DNA of 64,000 nucleotides, from contig NZ_CP060139.1 of the NCBI RefSeq assembly GCF_014524565.1, forward strand, positions 937,501 through 1,001,500, read 5' to 3'. A program made the translations under genes and the position numbers. This DNA comes from Croceimicrobium hydrocarbonivorans. GTDB lineage: Bacteria; Bacteroidota; Bacteroidia; Flavobacteriales; Schleiferiaceae. This document shows, one piece after another, positions 9,996 through 18,733 of the stretch; the stretch's first letter is position 1, and each line of letters opens with the position of its first letter. The notes under the pieces were generated by a model that was not told where the DNA came from, did no database searches, and was given only the letters and a program-made list of their open reading frames with translations.

Positions 9996-11582
9996 ATGAA
10001 CCGATTGAATTTTCTAAAATCATTGAGCCCAGCCTTGGCAGCAGCATTTCTGCTCAGTTCATGTGGTGGCGATTCATCAAATACCACCGGATGGGCCTAT
10101 AATGATTCCGATAATGGCGGATTCTCTGTAAATACCGATTACGAAGGACAAGAAACCGGTCCCGGTTTAGTCTTTGTTGAAGGCGGTACCTTTACCATGG
10201 GTCGCGTAGAACAAGATGTGTATCAAGATTGGGATAATATTCCCCGTCAAGTTTCAGTACAGTCTTTCTACATTGACGAAAACGAAATTACCAATACCGA
10301 CTACCGCGAATACCTCTACTGGATTCGTCGTGTATTTGATATTGACTACTATCCAGAAATTTTAACCACTGCTTTACCAGATACCTTGGTATGGCGCGAC
10401 GAGCTCTCTTACAATGAAATGTATGTAGAGAACTACTTCCGTCACCCTGCCTATAATTTCTATCCTGTAGTAGGTGTGAGTTGGATTCAAGCGATGAAGT
10501 ACTGCTCTTGGCGTACCGACCGTGTAAACGAGAATATTCTGATCGAACAAGGAATCTTCAACGAATTCCCAGATCAAAGTGATGCAGACCACTTTAATAC
10601 TGAAGTATACCTTTACAAGAGTGGTGAATATACCCAGCAAAACAAAGCTGGTTTAGAAGATCACAACCCTAATAGCCCATTTGGTGATGAAGGTCGTCCT
10701 GTACGTATTGAGGATGGTATCTTATTACCTAAGTACCGTCTCCCAACCGAAGCCGAGTGGGAATATGCGGCTTATGGTAACATTGGAAGCCGTGTATACA
10801 ACCGAGTTACTGACGCGAACAAATTTACTTGGAATGGTTCTGCTTCTCGTAACCCAGAAGCTGATCAGCGTGGTGATATGTTAGCGAACTTTAAGCGTGG
10901 CCGTGGTGACTATATGGGAACCGGTGGTTGGTTAAATGACCAAGCTGCTACTACCATGCAGGTAAAATTTTACCCTCCTAATGATTACGGTTTATATGAT
11001 ATGGCTGGTAACGTTGCCGAATGGGTAATGGATGTTTACCGTCCCCTTACTTTAGAAGATGTTCGTGGCTTAAACCCGTACCGTGGTAATGAGTTTAAAA
11101 CCTGGGATAAAGACTATCAAGGTTTAGGTGCTCTAGAAGTATTACAAGAACCACAAAGAGATGGCGATTCTAACATCGTAGCATTACCTGGTGAATTACC
11201 TCGTCGTGATGTTACTGAAGAAGAAAACTTAAACCGTCGTAACTACAAGAAAGCAGACTATCGTGACCATATCGATGGTGATAAGCAATCTTCTATCTAT
11301 TACGATGCTGAAACCGAAGAAGGTGAGCCATTAATGTATGATTATGCCACCACTACCCTAGTAGGTAATACCACTCGTGTATTTAAAGGTGGTAGCTGGA
11401 AAGACAATGCTTATTGGTTAAGCCCTGGTACCCGTCGCTTCCTGGAAGAAGATCAGTCTACTGACTTTATCGGATTCCGTTGTGCTATGGACCGTGTAGG
11501 ATTCCAGAACCTCGACCCTGATCGTGAAAAACGACACAAGAAACCAAAGCGCGACAAGTTCAAGCGTTACAATTATAATTAA
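9996..11582 (+). CDS. gldJ: Gliding motility lipoprotein GldJ
   Basis: A 528-residue lipoprotein (lipobox LLSSC, Cys23) with a formylglycine-generating-enzyme-like (SUMF1) fold: GGTFTMGR near 66-73, a central LPTEAEWEYAA, and C-terminal KGGSWKD...FIGFRCA. GldJ is needed for gliding and type IX secretion and is not expected to be an active sulfatase modifier. Placement beside porU/porV and murF matches the flavobacterial locus. It ends with a basic KKPKRDKFKR tail and a terminator. Confidence 0.92.
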   Translation: MNRLNFLKSLSPALAAAFLLSSCGGDSSNTTGWAYNDSDNGGFSVNTDYEGQETGPGLVFVEGGTFTMGRVEQDVYQDWDNIPRQVSVQSFYIDENEITNTDYREYLYWIRRVFDIDYYPEILTTALPDTLVWRDELSYNEMYVENYFRHPAYNFYPVVGVSWIQAMKYCSWRTDRVNENILIEQGIFNEFPDQSDADHFNTEVYLYKSGEYTQQNKAGLEDHNPNSPFGDEGRPVRIEDGILLPKYRLPTEAEWEYAAYGNIGSRVYNRVTDANKFTWNGSASRNPEADQRGDMLANFKRGRGDYMGTGGWLNDQAATTMQVKFYPPNDYGLYDMAGNVAEWVMDVYRPLTLEDVRGLNPYRGNEFKTWDKDYQGLGALEVLQEPQRDGDSNIVALPGELPRRDVTEEENLNRRNYKKADYRDHIDGDKQSSIYYDAETEEGEPLMYDYATTTLVGNTTRVFKGGSWKDNAYWLSPGTRRFLEEDQSTDFIGFRCAMDRVGFQNLDPDREKRHKKPKRDKFKRYNYN

Positions 11583-11589
11583 GAAATTA

Positions 11590-11615
11590 GCCCCGTTTAA
11601 CGACGGGGTTTTTTT
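11590..11615 (+). terminator. Terminator between gldJ and murF
   Basis: CCCCGT-TTAACG-ACGGGG is followed by seven T. The T-run abuts the murF ATG, so murF either uses read-through or starts close to this hairpin. Confidence 0.75.
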
Positions 11616-12896
11616 ATGGACATCAGCAATCTTTACGATCTCTTCCTTAGCAGCACCGGCATTTGTACCGACACTAGAAAGCTGCAGAAAGGACAACTCT
11701 ATATCGCATTAAAAGGCGAGAATTTTAATGGCAATGCTTTCGCTGAAAAGGCCCTCAATGAAGGCGCCTGCGCAGCCCTTATTGATGAAGCACAATACGA
11801 AGGTCCTAATCGCATTCTGGTAGAAGATGGCTTAAAGGCCCTCCAGGAGTTAGCCCTTTTCCATCGCCGGCAATTAAAGATCCCCGTGATTGGCTTAACC
11901 GGAAGTAATGGCAAAACCACCAGTAAGGAATTAACGGTTTCCGTCCTTAAACAGAAGTTCAGGGTGGCTGCTACCGTAGGCAACCTCAATAATCATATTG
12001 GCGTACCCTTAACCCTGCTCAGCATTACCGAGGAGCATGAAATAGCGGTGGTAGAAATGGGCGCTAATGCTCAAAAGGAGATTGAATTTCTATCCAGTCT
12101 TTCCTTACCGGATATCGGCTTTATTACCAATTTCGGGAAGGCGCATTTAGAAGGTTTCGGTGGACCAGAAGGCGTAATTAAAGGCAAAAGCGAACTCTTC
12201 GAAAATCTTCGTCAACGGAATAAATTGGCTTGGGTATCGATTACAGATCCCATTCAATTGGAGCGCAGCGAAGGCATGGAACGTTGTACTTATGGCGCTT
12301 CTGAAAATGCTGACTTCCCGGTTTACCCCATCGAAAATTCAGGGAGCTTTGTAAAGGTGCATTATCAGGATCGGGAGATCCAATCGCACTTAACCGGAGC
12401 TTATAACTTTAGCAATATTGCCATTGCCATAAGTTTGGGCGCGCATTTTGGCCTTTCGGCGGATGCGATCCAAGCGGGCATTGAATCCTACCAACCCCAA
12501 AACAATCGCTCACAATTAGGCGAAGGACAACATAACCTTTTGGTAAAGGATTATTACAATGCCAATCCCAGCAGTATGGAAGCGGCCTTGAAAAACTTTG
12601 CGGAGCTCACCGAGCGCCCTCAGGACTCGAAATGGGTTATTCTCGGAGATATGTTCGAATTGGGAGATTATGAAGCAGAAGAACATCAGAAAATAGCAGA
12701 TTTGGCGCTTAGTCAAGGCTATGAAAATACCATCTTAGTAGGAAAGGCCTTTGCCGCGACGCAAGGAAATGCTGTAAAGTTCGAACAAACTGCTGCCCTC
12801 CTACCCTGGCTGGAAACGCATCTGCCGAAAGGCAAATTAATCCTGGTAAAAGGGAGCAGAGGCATGACCTTGGAGAAAGCAGCGGAATTGCTCTAA
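11616..12896 (+). CDS. murF: UDP-N-acetylmuramoyl-tripeptide--D-alanyl-D-alanine ligase
   Basis: A 426-residue cytosolic Mur ligase that adds D-Ala-D-Ala to the peptidoglycan precursor. The ATP-binding loop GLTGSNGKTTSKE is near residues 92-104, with central-domain VVEMGAN and C-terminal DYYNANPSSM. The N-terminus is short but complete (TDTRKLQKGQ uridine-site segment). The last 110 bases before the final codons (12780-12889) are repeated perfectly at 14201-14310. Confidence 0.93.
   Translation: MDISNLYDLFLSSTGICTDTRKLQKGQLYIALKGENFNGNAFAEKALNEGACAALIDEAQYEGPNRILVEDGLKALQELALFHRRQLKIPVIGLTGSNGKTTSKELTVSVLKQKFRVAATVGNLNNHIGVPLTLLSITEEHEIAVVEMGANAQKEIEFLSSLSLPDIGFITNFGKAHLEGFGGPEGVIKGKSELFENLRQRNKLAWVSITDPIQLERSEGMERCTYGASENADFPVYPIENSGSFVKVHYQDREIQSHLTGAYNFSNIAIAISLGAHFGLSADAIQAGIESYQPQNNRSQLGEGQHNLLVKDYYNANPSSMEAALKNFAELTERPQDSKWVILGDMFELGDYEAEEHQKIADLALSQGYENTILVGKAFAATQGNAVKFEQTAALLPWLETHLPKGKLILVKGSRGMTLEKAAELL
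12780..12889 (+). repeat. murF 3'-end direct repeat, copy 1
   Basis: 110 bases inside murF identical to 14201-14310. After it this copy continues GCTCTAA while copy 2 continues ATTGTAG; with the shared bases both encode Ala-Ala-Glu-Leu-Leu-stop through different codons. Confidence 0.95.
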
Positions 12897-12898
12897 AC

Positions 12899-13009
12899 TT
12901 TAAAAGATTTCTAGCCTTAGGACCTGTAAGTGACTACATAGAATACTTATATGATACGGTTTACTTAGACTCAAATGAATATTACTTAGTCGTACCAATT
13001 GAGAATTAA
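12899..13009 (+). pseudogene. C-terminal gene remnant downstream of murF
   Basis: An open frame without a start codon runs into a stop at 13007-13009. It encodes FKRFLALGPVSDYIEYLYDT and continues with VYLDSNEYYLVVPIEN. It looks like the tail of a real protein whose front is missing, lying between murF and the next lipoprotein gene inside the repeat-bounded segment. No family recognised. Confidence 0.4.
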
Positions 13010-13019
13010 CTGAAAGTGT

Positions 13020-14168
13020 ATGCTTATTAAAACTTTTAAGAGAGCCTTTTTGGCTCTCTTAGTTTTTCACCTTGGTATTAGCTGTCGGGATTCCACCACT
13101 ATGGTGGACAAGGTACCCTATCTAAAACTGGATACTAATCAGAGGGTTCGATTGGAAGCGCAAGTAAATTCAAGCCGCGCCTACCTCAAATGGAGGATCA
13201 ATGATCAAGATACCATTGGACACTACATTTATGCGGATACTCTTTTTGAGTTTAAAAAGAAAGACTTAGAGCAAGCCTATTTTAAAAGGAAAATCAGAGC
13301 ATACCCATCAGAGCGAAAGGGAATCTATTTAAATCCTATCTATAATTATTCTGACCATAGTATTTACAGCCTTTCTGCAGAACTGGGTAATCAAAAATTA
13401 GCCATTCACAATTTAGAGGATGCCTCTTTTAGAACTCATATTCTCCCTCAAAAAATAAATGGCTACCAAGCCTACTTTGCGCTCAATGATCTTTACCCTC
13501 CCATTGTTCTCGGTGACTCACTCATACTACTCAATTGCAATTTCCCAAATCTTGGACGGCACCATCAAACCAAAGAACTCTATTCCTTAGGCATTGACGC
13601 TGTCTTTAAATTGAAAGAGGATAGTTTAGTTTTTAAGCAACTAATTGGAATGTATCCCGCTCATTACCAAAATTCCGTTTACATCCTCAATGATTTTCAC
13701 CCTTCCAGGTCTGCTGCTAGGGGGAAAATTTATTACGGCTTCAAATACAGTAACAGAGTCTACTATTACGAGTGGAATACCGAGCAAAGGAAATTTACAA
13801 GGCACATATTAAAGCCCAATAAACTACTGAATGTAAGTCCACTGGAGGTGCTGTCTTCCGAGGAGTTCAATGATGGCCGATCGAGTAAAAAACAATTTGA
13901 AGAGCCTGGATTTCTAGATTTAGAAATAGATGAAAGCGACGGATCAATCTATCGCATTTACCGAGCACCTGATAGCATCACAGACTATAAACCTCGCCGA
14001 GACCTCCTCTATAAAGAGGACTTTTATCTCCTTAAGTACGATTCTTCACTTCAATTTATCAAAGCTGAATACCAAAGTTCCAATCAAGTAATCATGAATT
14101 TACAGCGTAATGGAAGCCTATTTTGGTTTAATGCGGTGGGAAATTCCAATGTTTATTGGTTAAAGTAA
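13020..14168 (+). CDS. Lipoprotein, DUF4221-like putative beta-propeller
   Basis: A 382-residue lipoprotein (lipobox HLGISC, Cys22). It has repeated strand-rich segments and ends with a Trp-containing short tail. The layout (calcium-poor, YxLxxE/D strands, KxDxS near the C-terminus) resembles Bacteroidota DUF4221/six-bladed-propeller lipoproteins, but I recognise this only loosely. It is the sole intact gene between the two copies of the murF 3'-end repeat and is probably a recent local insertion. Confidence 0.7.
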   Translation: MLIKTFKRAFLALLVFHLGISCRDSTTMVDKVPYLKLDTNQRVRLEAQVNSSRAYLKWRINDQDTIGHYIYADTLFEFKKKDLEQAYFKRKIRAYPSERKGIYLNPIYNYSDHSIYSLSAELGNQKLAIHNLEDASFRTHILPQKINGYQAYFALNDLYPPIVLGDSLILLNCNFPNLGRHHQTKELYSLGIDAVFKLKEDSLVFKQLIGMYPAHYQNSVYILNDFHPSRSAARGKIYYGFKYSNRVYYYEWNTEQRKFTRHILKPNKLLNVSPLEVLSSEEFNDGRSSKKQFEEPGFLDLEIDESDGSIYRIYRAPDSITDYKPRRDLLYKEDFYLLKYDSSLQFIKAEYQSSNQVIMNLQRNGSLFWFNAVGNSNVYWLK

Positions 14169-14200
14169 AGGTTCGAGCAAAGTTTATAGCCTTCTTTAAT

Positions 14201-14310
14201 TTCGAACAAACTGCTGCCCTCCTACCCTGGCTGGAAACGCATCTGCCGAAAGGCAAATTAATCCTGGTAAAAGGGAGCAGAGGCATGACCTTGGAGAAAG
14301 CAGCGGAATT
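14201..14310 (+). repeat. murF 3'-end direct repeat, copy 2
   Basis: 110 bases identical to the end of murF (12780-12889), followed by TTATTGTAG completing the same C-terminus with different codons. No murF body precedes it. It ends 26 bp short of the stop codon of the convergent minus-strand gene. Confidence 0.95.
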
Positions 14311-14336
14311 ATTGTAGGACGCCTGGCGGAGATTAT

Positions 14337-14867
14337 TCAAGAATTCCGTTGACGGATCGGTATCTGAATCCCAAAAATCAGAGAACTCTCATAGTCCCCT
14401 ACTACGTCTTGCGCATTCACCACGCCATCCATTAGATCGGAGCCCCAGTAATTGAAATCCACTTTAAGAGAATATTGGATATTGGGGCGACTAAGACTGG
14501 AAGGATAGGCAATACTGAAGCTACCATTTAGCCCAAGTCCCATACTTTGATTATAGGATAGGCCAATTCCGGCAAAGACATCACCGTACTTCTTTAACTG
14601 TAGAAATCGCCCTCCGGTTTGGGCGCTGATTATTGAATTTCTGAGACTAAGTCTTTCACTTCCGAATACGGGCTGCGCCCATTCAGCTTGATGGATGGCT
14701 CCCGTATAATGCTTGAAGCCTACTGAGAAATATTGCCTCCCAAATAGCGCCTTCACATTCGAATCTATCGTAAATAATGGTAGACTAGCCGGGTATTTCC
14801 CTACATCTGTATGTACCGATGTAAAGCCCAGGCCCAAAGAAATTAGCCAAGTAGTAAGATAAGACAT
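14337..14867 (-). CDS. Hypothetical outer-membrane beta-barrel-like protein
   Basis: A 176-residue protein with a hydrophobic N-terminus (MSYLTTWLISLGLGFTSVHT) and alternating strand-like segments rich in Tyr, Phe, Ser and Gly (FAGIGLSYNQSMGLGLNG, IQYSLKVDFNYWG). It resembles the small PorP/PorT-type barrels of Bacteroidota, perhaps a paralogue of the type IX accessory barrels nearby. No family name is supported. It converges on the repeated murF tail. Confidence 0.65.
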   Translation of the reverse strand: MSYLTTWLISLGLGFTSVHTDVGKYPASLPLFTIDSNVKALFGRQYFSVGFKHYTGAIHQAEWAQPVFGSERLSLRNSIISAQTGGRFLQLKKYGDVFAGIGLSYNQSMGLGLNGSFSIAYPSSLSRPNIQYSLKVDFNYWGSDLMDGVVNAQDVVGDYESSLIFGIQIPIRQRNS

Positions 14868-15100
14868 AGCCCCTGTTTAATTTGCTCAAAATTGTATCGC
14901 TCCCCAGCGCTGAACTGTAAAACAAAATCTGTTTTTACATAGATCAATGCGGATCTTTATTAATCAGAGTGCTGTTTTCACAGACATGCCAACACTCTAA
15001 ATAAATCCACAATCGAAAAGCAAATCCACTTCCCTTAAAAAACCAAGAAGAAAAAACAGGTATAGCTAAAATTAAAAAGGCCCTAAGAAAGGACCATAAA

Positions 15101-15132
15101 AAAAAGCCCTTCCATATCTGAAAGGGCTTTTT
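15101..15132 (-). terminator. Terminator after the acyl-CoA dehydrogenase
   Basis: AAAGCCCTT and AAGGGCTTT form a strong hairpin with A/T runs on both sides, just beyond the stop codon at 15152. It could work on both strands. The rest of 14868-15151 shows nothing I can name. Confidence 0.75.
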
Positions 15133-15151
15133 GTGTATGTAGAATCGCTAC

Positions 15152-16294
15152 TTAGTCGGCCAATACCGCACGAGAGATTACAATCTTTTGAATTTCGGAA
15201 GTACCCTCATAAATCTGAGTGATCTTCGCATCGCGCATTAAACGCTCTACATGGTATTCTTTTACGAATCCGTATCCACCGTGTACTTGCACAGCCTCTA
15301 CGGTAGTTTTCATGGCCACGTCTGATGCGTATAATTTAGCCATAGCACTTTCCTTGTCGAAGTTCATACCATTGTCTTTCAACCAGGCGGCACGTAAACA
15401 CATTAAGCGAGCGGCATCGATCTCAGTAGCCATATCAGCTAATTTGAAACCTACTCCCTGGTGCTTTCCAATCTCTTTACCGAAGGTCTTACGTTCTTTA
15501 GCATACTTCACGGCTAATTCATAAGCACCACTGGCGATACCCAAAGCTTGAGAAGCGATACCAATACGGCCACCACTCAATACCTTCATGGCGAATTTGA
15601 AACCGAAGCCTTCTTCACCAATGCGGTTTTCCTTAGGCACTTTTACATCCTGGAACATTAAAGAATGGGTATCAGAACCACGAATTCCCATTTTGTCTTC
15701 TTTCTTACCTACGGTAAAACCTTCCATATCGCGCTCAACGATCAAGCAGTTAATTCCGCGGTGACCTTTCTCCACATCCGTTTGGGCCATTACCAAGTAA
15801 ACGCTAGCCGAACCACCATTGGTGATCCAGTTTTTGTTACCGTTTAAAAGGTAGTGATCGCCCATATCGATGGCGGTGGTTTTTTGAGAAGTAGCATCTG
15901 ATCCAGCTTCGGGCTCAGACAGGCAGAAAGCACCAATGATTTCACCGGTAGCTAAGCGCTTCAAGTATTTTTCTTTTTGCTCTTCGGTACCAAATTTCTC
16001 CAGACCCCAGCAAACCAAGCTATTGTTTACCGACATGATTACGGAAGCAGAAGCATCTACCTTAGAAATCTCTTCCATGGCTAAAACATAGGAGATGGTA
16101 TCGAGACCAGCACCATTGTACTTAGGATCTACCATCATACCCAAGAAGCCCAATTCTCCCATTTTCTTCACCTGCTCGGCTGGGAATTGTTGCTTGTCAT
16201 CACGTTCGATTACGCCAGGAAGTAATTCATTCTGAGCGAAATCGCGCGCTGCTTGTTGGATCATTAAATGCTCCTCCGTAAGTTCAAAATTCAT
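15152..16294 (-). CDS. Acyl-CoA dehydrogenase (butyryl/short-chain type)
   Basis: A 380-residue FAD flavoenzyme catalysing alpha,beta-dehydrogenation of acyl-CoA. Signatures are CLSEPEAGSDA (about 123-133), WITNGGSA in the FAD/substrate region, GGRIGIASQALGIA, and the catalytic-base region QIYEGTSEIQ (about 361-370). Full family length, single gene flanked by a terminator. A TACCTTTG box upstream is a likely promoter. Confidence 0.92.
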   Translation of the reverse strand: MNFELTEEHLMIQQAARDFAQNELLPGVIERDDKQQFPAEQVKKMGELGFLGMMVDPKYNGAGLDTISYVLAMEEISKVDASASVIMSVNNSLVCWGLEKFGTEEQKEKYLKRLATGEIIGAFCLSEPEAGSDATSQKTTAIDMGDHYLLNGNKNWITNGGSASVYLVMAQTDVEKGHRGINCLIVERDMEGFTVGKKEDKMGIRGSDTHSLMFQDVKVPKENRIGEEGFGFKFAMKVLSGGRIGIASQALGIASGAYELAVKYAKERKTFGKEIGKHQGVGFKLADMATEIDAARLMCLRAAWLKDNGMNFDKESAMAKLYASDVAMKTTVEAVQVHGGYGFVKEYHVERLMRDAKITQIYEGTSEIQKIVISRAVLAD

Positions 16295-16335
16295 AGCTAT
16301 TATTTTTAATCTTGTAGGGTCCGTTAATTGGAGTG

Positions 16336-16343
16336 CAAAGGTA
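16336..16343 (-). promoter_or_regulatory. TANNTTTG box upstream of the acyl-CoA dehydrogenase
   Basis: The minus-strand TACCTTTG lies about 42 bases before the start codon and fits the -7 consensus. No -33 element at the usual spacing is evident. Confidence 0.35.
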
Positions 16344-16379
16344 AGTTAAATGGCGCAAAATCTTTATCCTAAAGCTAGA

Positions 16380-17432
16380 ATGAGAGTCTTAGGTTTAATG
16401 TCGGGAACCTCTTTAGATGGTCTCGACCTCTGCCTGGTAGAATTCGACTGCGAGGCCAGCGGTACCTATCGCATTCTGGCCGCCGAAACCTATGCCTATC
16501 CCAAGCATTGGCAAGAAGCCCTCAGCTTCAAAAACTTAGAAGCCCGGGCCCTGCATCAATTGGATGAGGACTACAGTCGCTATTTAGCCAGTCAAGTACA
16601 GCGGTTTTGCCAGGAGCATGCGCAAGGCCAGGAGGATATCGACTTTATCGGTTCCCACGGGCATACCTGGTTTCATGAACCGGATAAGGGTATTAGCTAT
16701 CAAATTGGAAATCGACCGATATTGGCCATTGAATCCGGCTTCCCTGTAATCTGCGATTTTAGGCTACAGGATGTAGCTTTGGGAGGACAGGGTGCTCCAT
16801 TGGTTCCTATTGGCGATCGAGATTTGTTTGCTGACCAGCAGGCTTGTCTGAACTTGGGGGGCTTTGCTAATATATCGGCCGACATCAAAGGCCAAAGGAG
16901 GGCTTGGGATATCGCCCCCTGCAATCTCGGCATGAACCATTATTGCCAGCAATTGGGCTTGGCTTATGACGCATCCGGCCATGTCGCCGCCAGTTATGCC
17001 CATGATGATGTGCTCTTTGCCCAACTCAATGCCCTAGAATACTATGCATTAGAAGCACCCAAAAGTTTGGGCCGCGAATGGTTAGATGCCGTAGTATTTC
17101 CGCTCTTGGCGAAATCGGCCCTGAGCCCGGAAGTAATCATCGCTACCTTAAACAGACATTGCGCCTATCAGATTGCGCAAAGCTTAAATCGCTATCAACT
17201 GAAGCAGGTGCTTATTAGCGGGGGTGGCGCCTATAATCAAACCCTTATCGATTCCATTGGCATTTGGGGTAGCTTCGATTTAGAGATCGCGGAAACTACT
17301 TTATTGGAATTTAAAGAAGCCCTGATTTTCGCCTATCTCGCCTATTTACAGGTACAGGGAAAAAACAATGTTTTGGCTTCGGTTACGGGAGCCCGCAGGG
17401 ATCATTGCAGCGGGATACGTTTTGATCCGTAA
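16380..17432 (+). CDS. anmK: Anhydro-N-acetylmuramic acid kinase
   Basis: A 350-residue kinase that converts anhydro-MurNAc to MurNAc-6-phosphate in cell-wall recycling. The N-terminal phosphate loop GLMSGTSLDG is at residues 5-14 and the C-terminal ISGGGAYN near 287-294. I chose the ATG at 16380 because homologues start only a few residues before GLMSGTS; an in-frame ATG at 16350 adds ten residues and cannot be excluded. Divergent from the acyl-CoA dehydrogenase. Confidence 0.9.
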   Translation: MRVLGLMSGTSLDGLDLCLVEFDCEASGTYRILAAETYAYPKHWQEALSFKNLEARALHQLDEDYSRYLASQVQRFCQEHAQGQEDIDFIGSHGHTWFHEPDKGISYQIGNRPILAIESGFPVICDFRLQDVALGGQGAPLVPIGDRDLFADQQACLNLGGFANISADIKGQRRAWDIAPCNLGMNHYCQQLGLAYDASGHVAASYAHDDVLFAQLNALEYYALEAPKSLGREWLDAVVFPLLAKSALSPEVIIATLNRHCAYQIAQSLNRYQLKQVLISGGGAYNQTLIDSIGIWGSFDLEIAETTLLEFKEALIFAYLAYLQVQGKNNVLASVTGARRDHCSGIRFDP

Positions 17433-17452
17433 TTCATCACCTTTATTTAAGA

Positions 17453-17479
17453 TTGGGGCAGGCTCTTTTTATACTTTTG
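17453..17479 (+). promoter_or_regulatory. Putative promoter of the Glu/Leu dehydrogenase gene
   Basis: TTG at 17453 and TACTTTTG at 17472-17479 resemble the Bacteroidota -33/-7 pair (16-base spacer, slightly short). They end 21 bases before the ATG at 17501, which supports that start over the in-frame TTG at 17453. Confidence 0.4.
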
Positions 17480-17500
17480 TTGGCGCTCAAAAAAGCGTCC

Positions 17501-18727
17501 ATGAAAGACCTATTAAAGATATACGAAAACAAGCCGGCGGAAATCGTTTTCCACTGGCATGATAGTGAAACAACTGCCGAAGGATGGGTAGTTATCAATT
17601 CCTTACGTGGTGGAGCTGCCGGTGGTGGCACCCGGATGCGCGAAGGCCTCAATGAGCACGAAGTGCTGAGCCTTGCCAAAACCATGGAAATCAAATTTAC
17701 CGTTGCCGGTCCTCCTATTGGTGGGGCTAAGAGCGGAATCAACTTTAATCCGAATGACCCACGCAAAGAAGGCGTTTTAAAACGTTGGTATGCCGCGGTT
17801 AAGCCTTTATTGAAGAACTACTATGGCACCGGTGGTGACCTGAATGTAGACGAGATTCACGAGGTTATTCCCATCACATCCAATATGGGTATCGAACACC
17901 CGCAAGAGGGAGTTTTGATGGGTCACTTTGCTCCGAATAGCGAGCAGAAACAACAAAAGATTGAACAGCTGCAAAAAGGCGTGCTCCTACCCGTACATAA
18001 AGCCGACTATACTCCTGGTGAGGCTGGTCAGTACACCGTTGCCGATTTAATTACGGGTTATGGTACTGCCGAGAGTGTGCGTCATTTCTACGATATCTAC
18101 GGTGGCGACTTAGCCGGAAAGCGCGTAATTATTCAAGGTTGGGGAAATGTGGCTTCCGCCGCAGCTTTTTACCTGGCTCAAGAAGGCGCTAAAATTGTAG
18201 GTATTATTGATCGCGTAGGTGGTATTATTGAGCCGGCTGGCTTAAGCTACGATCGCATTAAAGAACTCTACAATGCGCGTAAAGGCAATTATTTGGTTGC
18301 CGATGATATGCTGAGCTTTGAGGAAGCCAATGAAAAGATTTGGAGCACTGGCGCCGAGATCTTTATTCCGGCTGCCGCTTCACGTTTGATCAGCAAAGAC
18401 AATTTAGATCAAATGATCGCCAATGGTTTGGAAGTAATCTCTTCCGGAGCCAATGTGCCCTTTGCCGATACTGAAATTTTCTACGGTCCGATTGCCGAGT
18501 ATGCCGATCAAAAGGTAAACTGCATTCCCGACTTTATCTCGAACTGCGGTATGGCCCGGGTATTTGGTTACCTGATGCAAGGTGCGGCCACCCTAACTGA
18601 TGAAGCGATCTTTACGGACACCTCAAGCATTATCCGCGAAGCCCTGGTTGAAACCCACAAATTGAAGGCGGATAAATTGGAACTCACCAAAACTGCTTAC
18701 GAAATCGCTCTGAAACAACTAATTTGA
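17501..18727 (+). CDS. Glu/Leu/Phe/Val dehydrogenase family protein
   Basis: A 408-residue NAD(P)-dependent amino-acid dehydrogenase. The dimerisation/catalytic N-domain holds GGAAGGGTRM (about 34-43) and the glycine-rich PPIGGAKSGI with the catalytic Lys (about 69-78). The Rossmann domain begins VIIQGWGNVASAAA (about 210). It probably deaminates glutamate or a branched-chain amino acid. An NhaD antiporter gene follows after 6 bp, probably in the same transcript. Confidence 0.87.
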   Translation: MKDLLKIYENKPAEIVFHWHDSETTAEGWVVINSLRGGAAGGGTRMREGLNEHEVLSLAKTMEIKFTVAGPPIGGAKSGINFNPNDPRKEGVLKRWYAAVKPLLKNYYGTGGDLNVDEIHEVIPITSNMGIEHPQEGVLMGHFAPNSEQKQQKIEQLQKGVLLPVHKADYTPGEAGQYTVADLITGYGTAESVRHFYDIYGGDLAGKRVIIQGWGNVASAAAFYLAQEGAKIVGIIDRVGGIIEPAGLSYDRIKELYNARKGNYLVADDMLSFEEANEKIWSTGAEIFIPAAASRLISKDNLDQMIANGLEVISSGANVPFADTEIFYGPIAEYADQKVNCIPDFISNCGMARVFGYLMQGAATLTDEAIFTDTSSIIREALVETHKLKADKLELTKTAYEIALKQLI

Positions 18728-18733
18728 TAAACC

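Noticed and set aside
12780-14310. Insertion sequence or composite transposon
   Set aside because: No transposase or terminal inverted repeats; the flanking repeat is 110 bp of murF coding sequence rather than a short target duplication.
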